64,000 nt of DNA from Cylindrodendrum hubeiense (taxonomy: Eukaryota > Ascomycota > Sordariomycetes > Hypocreales > Nectriaceae). The notes under the pieces are model-generated. The model saw only the letters and a program-made list of their open reading frames with translations. It searched no databases and was not told the origin of the DNA. The stretch lies in the NCBI GenBank assembly GCA_014621425.1, contig JAANBB010000039.1, forward strand, positions 62,001 to 126,000. The letters run 5' to 3'. The position numbers and the translations under genes were made by a program. This document shows positions 11,006 through 21,850 of the stretch, piece by piece (position 1 is the first letter of the stretch; every line of letters begins with the position of its first letter).

Positions 11006-12933
11006 AGCAGGGAGGAAGGACTTCTGCTTGTGCCAACTGAGGGATGAGTCGAGCTGAAGAGAGGAGGAATGATGTGGTACATAGTAGACTAAAAAGTCGG
11101 GACTAACCTGGCAATATGTAAATAGTAATGATGAGAGATGAACAAGATCATTGAGAGCATCTACCTTAAAACGAACCATGCTGTTGGCCACTACGCGGTG
11201 ATCCTTGCGTCATCGTCGTCTTGCGCTCCCCTTAATCTTCGATGCTCCCAGGCCCATCCCGTCCGAGATGCATCCCACGATCTCGCGTCCATCAAAACCA
11301 GCACCACAACCCACGAGATCCACACACACCCTTGCAAGCCGTCCGCGGCGTCTCCGCCCCTAGCCGTAGCGGCCTCGATTAGCCCGCATGGCCAGCGCAA
11401 GATGGCGTTCGCGAGGAAACACGCGGCGCCGTTCGAATCGCGGGGAAGCCCAGGTCGCGCGGCGGATGGCTCAAACACGATGCAGAAAATAGCATCACTC
11501 AATCAATGCGAGATCTGAGATTGGGGCGGGCTCACAAACGCGGACAAAACAAGCAGGAAAAAGAAAGGACCAAAGGACCATCGGAGATCTCCAGGATGCA
11601 GGGCGAGCCCCGCTCTGCGACTGCGACGATGGAAGGTCGTGTTGTTGGCCGCTCCCCTGGCGGTGCGTTGAGTGCGGACCCGATCCTTGTGCTGGAAGGA
11701 TTCTGCTTGCATGTCCCCCCATATCTTCTCCTCGCTTCGCTTCTCGCAAGGCATTCGGAGGTAGGGCTACGAGGCGGGATTTGACAGCTGCGGTGGAGTC
11801 GGCTGATGGGAAGATGGGATGGAAGGACGGGATGGCACATGTGGGATGGGAGATATTCTGGTGGCGCTGCGTTGGCTGTTGGCTCCGATGCTGGCGGTGT
11901 CGTGCAGCGCGTCTAGGCGGAAACCGGATCTGCAGCATCTCATCGACGTCTTAGATCGGTCCATGAAACTCGATGCTGCCGGCCACGTCGAGCGCAGGTT
12001 TTTCGCATCTGGGCCTTCAATGCCAGCAGGAAATCTCCGCAGACCCGGACGCCTCGCAGCCCCGGCACCGATCTCGCGGCGCCATCCTTGCGATGATCCA
12101 GCCGTGCGGCCATGTGAAACCACCCCGATCAGCCTGCGCTCGAGAAGGCGCCCAGCGCGAGCCAACACGTCCCCCAGCGGGGTCGCAGCACCGACAAGAC
12201 GGCGGTGTCTTGGGGACGCCGACGGCTCCATTCGTCACACCTCTGTCTCTGACAGGCGGGCCTGCGAGGGTGCGGGCCGGCTGCTGGTCGTGGCCGGCAT
12301 GGCGGCGTCGGTAGCGGGATGCACCAAAACACCATGAACCCGGCCCGACGACCGGGGGACCTGTGGCGAGCAGAAACAAATGGCTGGGCCAGTCGGGGAT
12401 TTGATGGGTTGCGTGAGGAGAAGCGGAAAATATGGCCCAGCTTTTCTCACGCTGACTGCGTCCCTGGTGCTTCTAGAGCCAACGCATCGTGGATCGTCGA
12501 GCCGTTAGTGTGTGCTCCGGGCTTTTGCTGGTTTTATCTATGTCGTGATGCCCCCGAAGTGTGACTGGGCCTCGAGTTTCATATCTTCTCTTCTCTTCCG
12601 AATTCCCTAGGTCGGCTTGTACGTTGAACCGTTTGCGTTCCGTTGATCCTGGGCTTCCTTTCGTTCATTCACTTCCGATCTTCTTCTCTGTTGACTTCAC
12701 CTGGCGTGGGTCAAGTAATATTTTGCCGTTATCGCCCACATCTCCGTCGTCAGGAGACTCACGTTGTTCGATTCGATTATTACTGGACCACGAGGACCGA
12801 CGACTTCGAACACGAACACCATCTGCCGGTTGCCAGCGAACTCTGAACCGTCGCGACACAATCACCAAGCACCACAGGTGGACTACTCTATAGCGACCGT
12901 CTTAGCGGAACGCAACAAACACGAGACGAGACG
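11006..12933. other. Intergenic region GDPD to 7TM gene
   Basis: About 1.9 kb with many overlapping GC-driven open frames and no recognisable product. It contains copy 2 of the 34-bp chitinase-derived repeat near its right end. Confidence 0.55.
12844..12877 (+). repeat. 34-bp direct repeat, copy 2 (upstream of 7TM gene)
   Basis: Exact copy of chitinase coding positions 8399-8432, 57-90 bp upstream of the start codon of the 7TM gene and so probably in its 5' UTR or core promoter. No further similarity to the chitinase extends on either side. Confidence 0.95.
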
Positions 12934-14578
12934 ATGGTCAACTTTCCGGTCGTTGACAATGTTACCGTCTTCATGGAGGCCCCAGATGGATACGTTGTTG
13001 ACTTCGACCACCCACAGCAGCGACACGCACTCGAGTCATATATAATCTGTGGAATCGGTCTTGCTCTGGCCTTGTTCTTCTTTCTCCAGTTTTTATACGT
13101 CAAGTTGTGGTTGCTCCGTAAGCCGGACGGAGAAGTTGGTATGACGAACCCCCCAATCATTCGCCTATGGTATGAAGATGTGCTGACATGACATCAAGTA
13201 TGTTTGGGTGTGGGATGGATGTTTTCCGTAACTGTTCAGGCTGCATTGATTCGTATGTGCCCTTTGTGACGATAACCTTCCGACTCTGGCGGGATGGTGT
13301 CTTTTCTATCTGCAGATGGATGCTAACCAGTGAGGAGGATCCTTTGCTTTGCGTACGATGGGGGTACACGCCTGGGAAATATCGCTCCAAGATTTCAACT
13401 ACGGCAGCAAGGTTAGTTTGCTCCCGTAAATCAACGCTGGCTGTGCCTCGTTAGCTAATGTGACTTCCAGTTCATGGTCATGGTGCCGATCCTGTATGCC
13501 GTCGAAACGGGGTTTACCAAAGTGTCACTCATACTCTTTTATCTCAAGCTCTCGCCCCAAAGGTGGTGGAAATGGTCCGTCTACGGCTCCTTATTCCTCG
13601 TTGCCGGGTATAACACGGCCATCTTCTTCGCCGTCATCTTCGGGTGCCGGCCAATTCAGAAGCACTGGACCGCTGGAATGGAGGAGGGCACTTGCATCAA
13701 CCAACCGGCTCTCTACATTGCCACGGCAGCACTTGGTATTCTCTCAGACCTGGTTCTGCTGGTGCTGCCGATGCCGATGATCTTGCGACTACAGATGCCA
13801 CCGCGCCAGAAGGCGGGCCTCATCCTGCTTTTCACCATCGGCTCAGCGTAAGTACCAGTTATTCCCAGCTCAGCATAATTGGTTAGTGCTAACGACTTTC
13901 TCACCAGCACACTTGTGACCTCGGTTGTCCGGTTGATACTCTTGATACCTATTCTGCATAGTAGAGACGCCACTTGGGTCATGTCCAGTCCGGTGGTCTG
14001 GGTGTAAGTTGACTGCCGACTTTCTTCAGAGCACACGACTAATGCGATATATGTTTAGCTTCGTCGAGGCCAACCTTCTCATCATCTGCGCATCGTTGAC
14101 GACCCTCCGACGTTTCTTCATCCATGTGGCGCCGAGGCTTATCGGCGAGCGTGGATCATCGGCAGGATACCATATCAGCGCATCAGCAGGAGGCTATAAG
14201 CACCCGTTCAAGACAATTGGAAGCATCGCGCAGCGGAGGAAGGTAGACAAGTTTGGAATGCCGCTTGAAGACGGCATGGGGTTTGACCTCGGGGCGATTG
14301 GACACGCAGCGCCGACGTTGACGGCTGTCGGGAAGGGGGGCGAAAAGCCAGAGAGGGTCATTGCTAGGCACTTGCGCAAGCAGGAGTCCATCAACAAATT
14401 TGCAGACTCAGGCTCTGAGGTGCAAATATGGGATCCGCAATTCGCAAATGACGACATGGACGCAGAGCGAGCCATTCTTCAGACGACAACAGTGACGGTC
14501 AAGTACCACTGTAAGAAGACGGGCAAAGATCTCGATGAAGACCCTTTGCCTGATGGCAAGGGAGCGGATGATGGATAA
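12934..14578 (+). CDS. Fungal 7TM integral membrane protein (rhodopsin-domain / PTH11-like family without CFEM)
   Basis: Predicted seven-transmembrane protein of 442 aa of the large ascomycete family annotated as fungal rhodopsin-like domain. My exon model is 12934-13138, 13199-13252, 13335-13411, 13471-13847, 13908-14003 and 14059-14578, with every junction keeping frame. Family landmarks include YVKLWLLRK after TM1, GVHAWEISLQDF in the second loop, FMVMVPILYAVETGFTKVSLILFYLKL, FFAVIFGCRPIQKHW, CINQPALYIATAALGILSDLVLLVLPMPMILRL, and a last helix before the cytosolic tail (VFVEANLLIICASLTTLRRFF). The acceptor for exon 3 (13335 or 13338) is weak and uncertain. The long C-terminal tail is hydrophilic. 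Members are proposed receptors or sensors, but the function here is unknown. Confidence 0.85.
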
Positions 14579-16416
14579 AACGGGAGACTGTGAATTGGGA
14601 ATTGGATATAGAGGCGCATTTGGCTGGGTTTTATTATAGTGTTTCTGCCGACGGAACCTGTCGGCGGCTTAATGTTGATTATCATAGAACTGAGCTCTCC
14701 ATGTTGAATTTGGTGATGTTTCGGCGTTTAGTGTTTAGTGTTGAGCGTTGGTGACCAGTCGTCCATCTGTGGCATATCACGTGGGGGCCATACGCGGGAA
14801 CAAGGCAGACAGGAACTGCCTTGGGGCGCATTGCTGGCATGTAGAAAGCTAAACACTCGACAAGGGTTGAGTGCCGGAGTGGTCGGGAGTCGAAGCGCAA
14901 TTACGTACGGCATTGGTGGCTTGGGATGTCAAAGTTGGAGCATCTCAGCTGGCGGTTCAAGGCTGTGCTGCCGGCGGACGAACGAGTGGTCGGTTTGTCA
15001 CGGCCAGGGTCGCCTGGTAGACGGCCAGATGCAAGTCGTCGTAAGTCCATTCGGCGGAGGGGGGAGGGTGCGACCTTGTTTCAACGGGCAGCTCGAATTC
15101 GTATTTGGCGAGCTCGGGTTTGCAGTTCGGCCAAGAATGGAAGACCGGACTGGGAAGTGGAGGGATGTGGAGGGAGGTGGAGGGAAGACAAAAAGGTGGG
15201 GCGGCCTCAGGTATTGATGCATCATGGATTCGCCATGGATTCACCACCAAGGAAGGGCGAGAGTACATCTACCGAGGGAAGCGGCGTGACGTGACGGCTT
15301 CGGGCTAGATGGCTTTGCTCAAACCTCAAACTGCAAACCTCAAACTGCAAACTTCAAACCCCAAACCCTCACATTACTTTTGCCGTATGGGATTAAGCGC
15401 CCGGTGTTTGCAGCGACTCACAGCGAACGGCCTCCCAATCGAAGCATTGGATGGCACTGAACGGTAGGTGATACAGCACACTGAAACAGTGGACTTGTCA
15501 AGCTTGATCACTGAAGGAGCGTTGACTCTAGTGCCTAGCGCCAATGCCAAGCCCCCAAAACCATGGGAGCCCGCCTCCAAGCCACGCACAATGAGGTCAC
15601 CGCCCGCTGTCAACGTCATATTCGAGGCGCCACCAGAGAATATCGCCCGCTCGACTGGTCATCACGCAGCGACCACGCCCTGTCGACAGTCCCAGGCCGT
15701 CGCCCAAAGCCGCCCCATCCGACGAGACATGGCCGCTTTTGCACTGTAGCCACAACCGCAACACACCAAGTCGGCCGTCGTCGAATCACGTCCGGCCGTC
15801 TGCAAACGCTGGCCCCACGCAGGCCTTGGGCTCCCTGGGAAAGTATCTGGCACACACTGCCGAGAACAAGGCCTCGCTCTCCACCTCTCCACCACCTCTC
15901 CCACCACCTCCACACCCCCCTCCACCAATGATCGCCGCACCCCCGGCTCAAAGGGCATGACGATTGACAGCATCGTCTTGTCTTGCCTGGTCTTCCCGGC
16001 CCTGACGTGGTAGGGTGGCCTCGTCTTGACTGCGGACTGTGTAGGGCTGGGCTGTTCCGCTTGCGAGTCCGCCCTCCACAGACGCGTCCAGCTGACCCCG
16101 TCCGGCTTGTTTCCCATCCGGCTTGTCTCGATGCGCTCGCATTCACTACCAGTCTTAGCTGCCCTCTGGGTCATAGGTCATAGGTCGTCATGGGCTGCCC
16201 AGGAAGCCGGTTCTTTTAAATGCTACCCAACCCGCCTCATATTTCGCTCCATTGCCATCTCTGTCTCAGTCTCTGTATTCCTGTCCCTCTATCCCAATAG
16301 TATCTAGCAGTTGGACCATCTTTGTCCAGCTTCCTCCAACTCGGTCAACGTGCAACTCTTTGTCTACCTGGCGTAGCTCTCCACCCTACTCAACACACCA
16401 CAACTCAACCGATATC
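14579..16416. other. Intergenic region 7TM gene to MARVEL gene
   Basis: About 1.8 kb. It includes a short imperfect tandem repeat around 15317-15366 and a pyrimidine-rich stretch at 15885-15945. Open frames on both strands overlap and have no recognisable products. Confidence 0.5.
15317..15366. repeat. Imperfect CAAACCTCAAACTG tandem repeat
   Basis: About 3.5 copies of a CAAACCTCAAACTG-like 14-bp unit, degenerating to CAAACCCCAAACCC at the right end. Simple intergenic minisatellite. Confidence 0.7.
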
Positions 16417-16960
16417 ATGGCTCTCGGCATCATCACCATTATCCACGCCGTCCTGGCAGTTCTGCTCATCATCGAGCTCGGCCTCACCGGATATGGTAAG
16501 ACTTTCTCTGTTGCTTCCCTGCCGTGTTATTGACACCCAGCTAACCTATCCCTTCTCAACAGTTGTCAGCGCAACCACTTCTGCCTTCTGGGGCGACTCC
16601 TCTCCCTCGTCGTTTAGCTTCATGCTCTTCAACTCCATCTGGTCGATTCTCATCCTCGGGTACCTTGCCCTGGTGCCCCTCTTCGCCACCCGTCTCTACC
16701 ACTCCGTCGTCGGCCTCGGCCTGCTCGCCGTTACCACGATCTTCTGGTTCGCTGGCTCTATCGCCATGGCCGACTTCATCGGCGTGCCCAACTGCCATGG
16801 CAGCACCTTCTGCGGCAGCGCTCAGGCCGCAGTCGCCTTTGGCTTCTTCATCTGGGCCATCTTCACCGGCCTGACTGTCATGGAGGGCCTGACCTTTATG
16901 CGATCGCGCGGCCACAGCGCTCATGCCGATACCACCAAGCCCGGCCACCAGTTTGCTTAA
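16417..16960 (+). CDS. MARVEL-domain membrane protein (small, 158 aa)
   Basis: Two exons, 16417-16495 and 16563-16960; the 67-nt intron (GTAAGA...CAACAG) joins LGLTGY to VVSATTSAFWG. Four hydrophobic segments can be seen: IITIIHAVLAVLLIIELGL, FMLFNSIWSILILGYLALV, SVVGLGLLAVTTIFWFAGSIAMA and AVAFGFFIWAIFTGLTVMEG. That is the four-helix layout of MARVEL/Nce102-like fungal proteins. A Cys pair (NCHGSTFCG) sits in the last extracytosolic loop, as is usual in this family. The short cytosolic tail ends HSAHADTTKPGHQFA. Members associate with plasma-membrane subdomains; no specific role can be assigned. Confidence 0.88.
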
Positions 16961-17578
16961 TTGATCGGAGCGTGGCACGAAACGAATCAATACAATGCGA
17001 AACCGCTCCAAAACTTGGCGATGGATGCACGAGGAAGCGACCGACTACTATTGGTTTAACGATTTCCTATTTCTGGCTTGTTTCTTCTTCTTTTCTTTTT
17101 GCGTCCTGGATTGCGACATGGGACACGGTTGGTTGGGAGATACCCTAAGGATCTTACGAAACGCGAGTGCTACTTTATACACTCGCACGAAACGCTCCTG
17201 GCGATTGGAGCTGGATGTACATTTGGCGCAATAGCACTTAGTCACGTTGTAGGCCTAATCTGTTGGATTGGCTACGTGGAATAAAACGGTTCCCTCAATT
17301 TTATCGGGTACACTTGTATTTGCTTTGTTCGTGATATTGTCGTGTTTCATCATGTCTACCATGCACTATGCAGTTGGCAGCTATCCCCGAGCGACGCATG
17401 TGAAGATCTGGTGGCTTGCGCGAATGTACATTGGCCGCCAGCGACGTGACGTCGAGATGCATATGCATCTTATGCGCAGGATATGTGGTTCAAAGTATGT
17501 ACAGGAAAGAAGCTAACACCGGCTCTGCAGGGGTTTTCATTCAGCCATGAAACGACACATGGCAGTCCTGGCTCCGTC
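16961..17578. other. Convergent 3' region MARVEL / GH43
   Basis: About 0.6 kb between the stop codons of two convergent genes, holding both 3' UTRs. The T-rich stretch at 17070-17105 lies 110-145 bp past the MARVEL stop. No gene seen. Confidence 0.5.
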
Positions 17579-17581
17579 CGT

Positions 17582-18619
17582 TTAAATGCTGGGCCAGCCG
17601 CTGGTCCAGGTGACCACGTTCCAGCCAAACTTGTAATTGGCATCGGCCAATCCAACCGTCTTGTCAGCGTAGTGGTAGTAGAACACGGTACCGTGGCTGG
17701 AGTCGGCATACATGCCCTGTCCACCGCCGCCGTAGATGTTGCCGTGGCTGGAGAGGAGAAGCGTGCCGCCGTTTTGGGTGGTGCAGCTCTTGCCGGCCTT
17801 GTCGACAAACGGACCGCTGACGCTCGTGGATCGGCAGACGAAGACCTTGTACTCCTCGCCCTGGGCGGGCAGGGCGGTGTTGTAGCCGCAGCAGATGCCG
17901 GAGCTGAACATCAGGTAGTAGTAGCCGGAGCGGTAGTACATGTAGGAGCCCTCGAGAGCCTGGGATCCGGTGCTGTTGAAGGCGATCTGGTAGGGGGTTC
18001 CCGAAGACGCGGTGCCGGCCGAGTTCATCTTGACCTGGTAGATGTCGCCCCAGAAAGATCCAAAGTTGAGGTAGTAGTTGCCGGAGGTGTCGCTGATGAG
18101 GTTGGCGTCGATGGCGTTGTACGTCTTGGACGAATCGGACGCGACACCGGTGGCACCGTGGTCGGTCCAGGAGCCGTACTCCATGGTGGTAGAGGTAGCA
18201 TATCCAATGGCCGAGTTCTGCGAGCCGAAAGAAGAGACGGTGTAGTACAGGATGTAGTTGTCTCCAACCTTCTGCACATCGGGTGCCTTGATTTGGGGTC
18301 AGTTCTGATATTAAGTATACGTTGACGGCTACGCTGTACTCACCCACAAGTCGTCTTTTCCAGTCAGGTTGATGATGCTACCCTTGGGGATAGCAGCTCC
18401 CTGGTAGACCCAAGGGCCGGTGAGAGCAGACGCCTTCCAGATGCCAATGAGGCTTCCGGTCTCGAATCGGAAGTAGACGCCATCGCTAGTTCGCTTGACG
18501 ACGCTAGGGTCGTGAGACCAACACTGGCCGCTGCAAGCTCCGGGGTCGGCGTAGGCAGAAGCCTCGGTGGCCAGCAGGGCGATGGGCACAAGGGCCCTGA
18601 GGAAGCTCCAGAACTTCAT
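17582..18619 (-). CDS. Secreted GH43 arabinan endo-1,5-alpha-L-arabinosidase
   Basis: Five-bladed beta-propeller enzyme that cleaves the alpha-1,5-arabinan backbone of pectin side chains. Exon 1 is 18619-18344 and exon 2 is 18286-17582; the 57-nt intron (GTGAGT...AAG) rejoins DDLW-APDVQKVG, a conserved family junction. It encodes 326 aa with signal peptide MKFWSFLRALVPIALLATEA. Catalytic signatures can be read: SHDPSVV (general-base Asp), YNAIDANLI (pKa-modulating Asp) and QALEGSYMYY (general-acid Glu), plus SSGICCGYN. Length and residues match fungal AbnA-type enzymes of about 320 aa. The upstream region has GCGGAG (SYGGRG, CreA-type) at 18813-18818 and 18916-18921, which would fit glucose repression, though such short sites also occur by chance. 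Confidence 0.93.
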
Positions 18620-19309
18620 GGTGATTGATATTGGTAATGCGGAAACCGGTGCTAGTTGTGGTGTCTCTGGCTCTCCTGGAGTCGTAGTAAAGTCACTGGA
18701 ACTGCCAATTCGAGCGCTCAGCGCGTCCTTAAGTACAAAGCCATCGTCAATGGCTCCATCGGTGACCCCATTATGAGGTTTACGCGGCCGTATAATAGGA
18801 GACTTGGACCCAGCGGAGGTGGTTTTTGCGACCGCGAAGACCCTTGACTGGGCTGTGGCTTAATTGCTGATTGGCGGAATTTCACGTTTGAGGGGGATTG
18901 AAGGGGTCACGTTGAGCGGAGCGGAACAGGCACTATGGAAGAGACGGAGCAGAATGGTCCGAGGTGCAAAGTGTAACTCACGACAGCTGGAAGAGAGTTT
19001 TGGGGGTCTGAAGAGGGGAAGGCGGTCGTATTTAGCTTGGCGGTGATGTTTGCATTGGTGTTGGCGATACGAAGTCGTGACAATCGATCTGTACGAGATA
19101 TGGCTTGGCATGTCCACGGTGAGGCGCCACCTGCCGCATTCCACCAGCGGCGTAGTCCCGACACCGCAGGGCCGTGATTAATGAACTAATATAACTAATG
19201 ACAGAACCCTGAGACGGTAGCTCCCGTTCGCGTGGAACGGGGCCCAAGGGGCTACGCCGGCGCACGTAGCCGGGGTGGCTTCAACGGCTGCAGGGGTCAA
19301 GGCGGAAGG

Positions 19310-19350
19310 GACGGGATGGGATGGGATGGGATGGGACAGGACGGGATAGG
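19310..19350. repeat. GGGAT pentanucleotide repeat
   Basis: About five GGGAT units followed by degenerate copies (GGGACAGGACGGGATAGG). Simple sequence repeat in intergenic DNA. Confidence 0.85.
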
Positions 19351-19520
19351 ACGCGCGTGAGGAAGATGTGGGCATTGAGAACTGGGCATTGGGAACCGGG
19401 GCATTGGGTTCATCAGAACATGTGGGAGAATACCGACGGAGTGTATGGTTGTGGGTTCGCGGGTTGGATGGATTAATTACCTTGACCCTGCCGTGAGCAT
19501 TGGGCCTCTCTCTGCATGGA

Positions 19521-19574
19521 GTAGCATGTAGTAGCATGTAGTAGCATGTAGAAGTAATTTAGCATGTAGTAAGA
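19521..19574. repeat. 10-bp minisatellite GTAGCATGTA
   Basis: Three perfect tandem copies at 19521-19550, followed by an interrupted partial copy (AGCATGTAGTA) to about 19570. Confidence 0.85.
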
Positions 19575-19997
19575 CGGCAATAGCGCAACAACTCCTCCGT
19601 ACTCCGTACGCCCGTTCTATCAGAACACGATGCATCTCAACCCTCCAGACCGAGTATTCAATGCTGGACAATACATCACCGCCGTCCGTCTGACAGCCCA
19701 ATGGAGCGACTGAAACGCCGGAACGTGGTCCGTATGCGTGCGATAATGTCCGCTGCTGCGTCTTATGCGCCTGGGTCGCTGATAGCTGCCGGCACACAAG
19801 CTTCTTCTAGTGCTCGCTTGCGAGGCATTCGACACGATGACGGTGGAAGTAGCCGGTAGTGCTGCCGAGCGATGCAAGCCACGGGCCAGAAGCTCACTGG
19901 GCCCCGGCGGACGCACCCCTGCGAGCACGACTGCTTGACCAAATACATAGACTCGGCCCCCGGCGAGTGCCTTGCCTGGACGAATACGCCGCGGATT

Positions 19998-20020
19998 GGG
20001 GGGGGCAAAGGGGGGGGGGG
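19998..20020 (+). repeat. Two long G runs (8 G and 11 G)
   Basis: G8 at 19998-20005, CAAA, then G11 at 20010-20020 on the plus strand. The tract could form a G-quadruplex and is also prone to length error in sequencing. Confidence 0.8.
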
Positions 20021-21850
20021 CAATTAATATCCCTTGGCTGTAAGGGTGTGCCAACTGGAAGATAAGGAATATGTCCCCCAAGGCCCTAAAAAGCAATAGC
20101 TGCGCGGGGCAAAGAGGCGCAACGGCGAGGGAGGGCGACGCGGTGGCCCTGGTCCAGTTATTTGTGAGCCCCATGACAAACCGCATGCTTCCCCGGGCTC
20201 CGTATCCATGGGCCACGGTGCCACGGGTCGATTGCTACGGGTCGATTGACCCACGGCCCACGTTGCGCTGGAAAGAAGGTAGATCGATCATCGCTATCTC
20301 CATATCTGGTGGTGTTTACTGGGTGGGTGTGGTAAAAAGCAATGCATGCGACTGCGCGCGACTGCTTGCCTACTTCGGTATGTGCTTATGGACATGGTCA
20401 ATTACCACTCCGGATTGCGACCGGGCCTGATCGTCAAACTACATGGGATTGAGCAAAGACACGCCGACCGACACCTGCCTGCTTCCACGCCTCGTCGAGC
20501 GCCAAGCGATGCCACGGTCCCGGTCGAGGGCAGCGCAAAAAGCAAAGGTCCTGTGCATGCCGTGCTCCGATGATGTACGTGGAACCCCATCGAGCACTCC
20601 GTGCTGTCGGTAGTCCCCAGGTACGCAGTACAAGCCCCGTCATTGGCCGCCGGGGCCGTTGGTCATTGCGACGGGAGAGCCATCTATCGTCCTTATCAGT
20701 TGGCCGCGACACACATCCCAAGTTCCAACTGCAGTCCGGGGTCTTAGTCTTAGACATGCCACCCTTATCAGCCACTGACCTACCCAGACTGGACTGAGAT
20801 GCCTATCCGGGCCGCCAAATCCAAGACTCTTGTCTAAATTCTGACCCCTTCTCATCTCGGTGCCCATGTTTTCCCCTGCCAAGTTCAAGCCCTCGCTCCG
20901 GGGCCTGGATATGTGCCCGACGCCCTCGAGCCCTTGAGGCCGCCCAGAGTTGCGCTCCCTTGCACCTGTCATGTCCTACCGTTCCAACTTGCCGGAATAT
21001 TCGACACTTGATAAACTTTCCGTCTCTGGCTTGGTACCGAAACGTGTGCTCGGCCCTGACTCAAGAACTCTGCATCCCCCACCCACATTTGCATTTGCGT
21101 CGACATATACGTCCGGGGCTCCCTTGACACTCTTTCACTCACTCACTGGTCGATCCATTTCCTCCCATGGCTGCCCAATAAACAAAAAATACGGACACGA
21201 CGCTCCCTCCCTCCCTTTGGTATACTTAAAACCTGGCCGATGCCCCCTTGGCCCGCCGGCCGCACAGGAGAAACAAGCTTCGGCCTTTCCAACGTACAGC
21301 CCCGTACGACTGCGCTAGAGGGATTGGCAAGTCTCACCTCATACTTCTGGATGCGTCGTCCAGCGGGCGCAACGTGCTGCAAAACAACAGCGAGCCAGCC
21401 AGTGTAATAAGACCTCCGTGGTGCTTTGCTGACGCGACGGCCGTTGCACGCGACAAAACGAGAGATCACAATTCCCTTTCACGACAAGATCTACCGATTG
21501 GCTGTACGGGGCAACGACTTGACCAATTGACGATCTAATTCAACCATCATTTATTCTGCTTTTGTACAAAACAAACCATCGCCTCGTCATCGAGAGCAGC
21601 CGAAACAAGCCATTCCCTCAGCCCCCCAATAGTAACGGCGTACGTTACTCGTGCACATTTACTCCGTACCTATATACCCAGATACCCTTTTGCACTCTTC
21701 TGTCTTGTTGCTTCTCGGATACCCCGGAGTCTGTTAGAGCGCCGGTTGAACAGTTTGAGTTGCACTTCTCATTCCCAGTTCTGAGGTACGCTCAACCACC
21801 TGCGTACTCGTTTCACCCACCAACTACTCCAACCACACCAACCACCAGCC

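Larger units (their letters stand above)
18620..21850. other. 3.2-kb intergenic region GH43 to 833-aa protein gene
   Basis: Long divergent-promoter region with no recognisable gene. It contains three low-complexity elements listed separately (GGGAT pentamers, a 10-bp minisatellite and two long G runs). The part next to 21851 is pyrimidine-rich and probably the long 5' UTR of the downstream gene. Open frames of 60-230 codons are scattered on both strands; the one at 21562-22254 is an out-of-frame shadow over its 3' half. Confidence 0.5.

Noticed and set aside
9932..11191. 419-codon open frame on the minus strand
   Set aside because: Fully antisense to the secreted GDPD gene; arises from strong C/G third-position bias and has a repetitive Val/Gly/Leu/Asp composition.
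17483..18325. 280-codon plus-strand frame
   Set aside because: Antisense shadow of the GH43 arabinanase; low-complexity Val/Gly/Ala/Asp composition.
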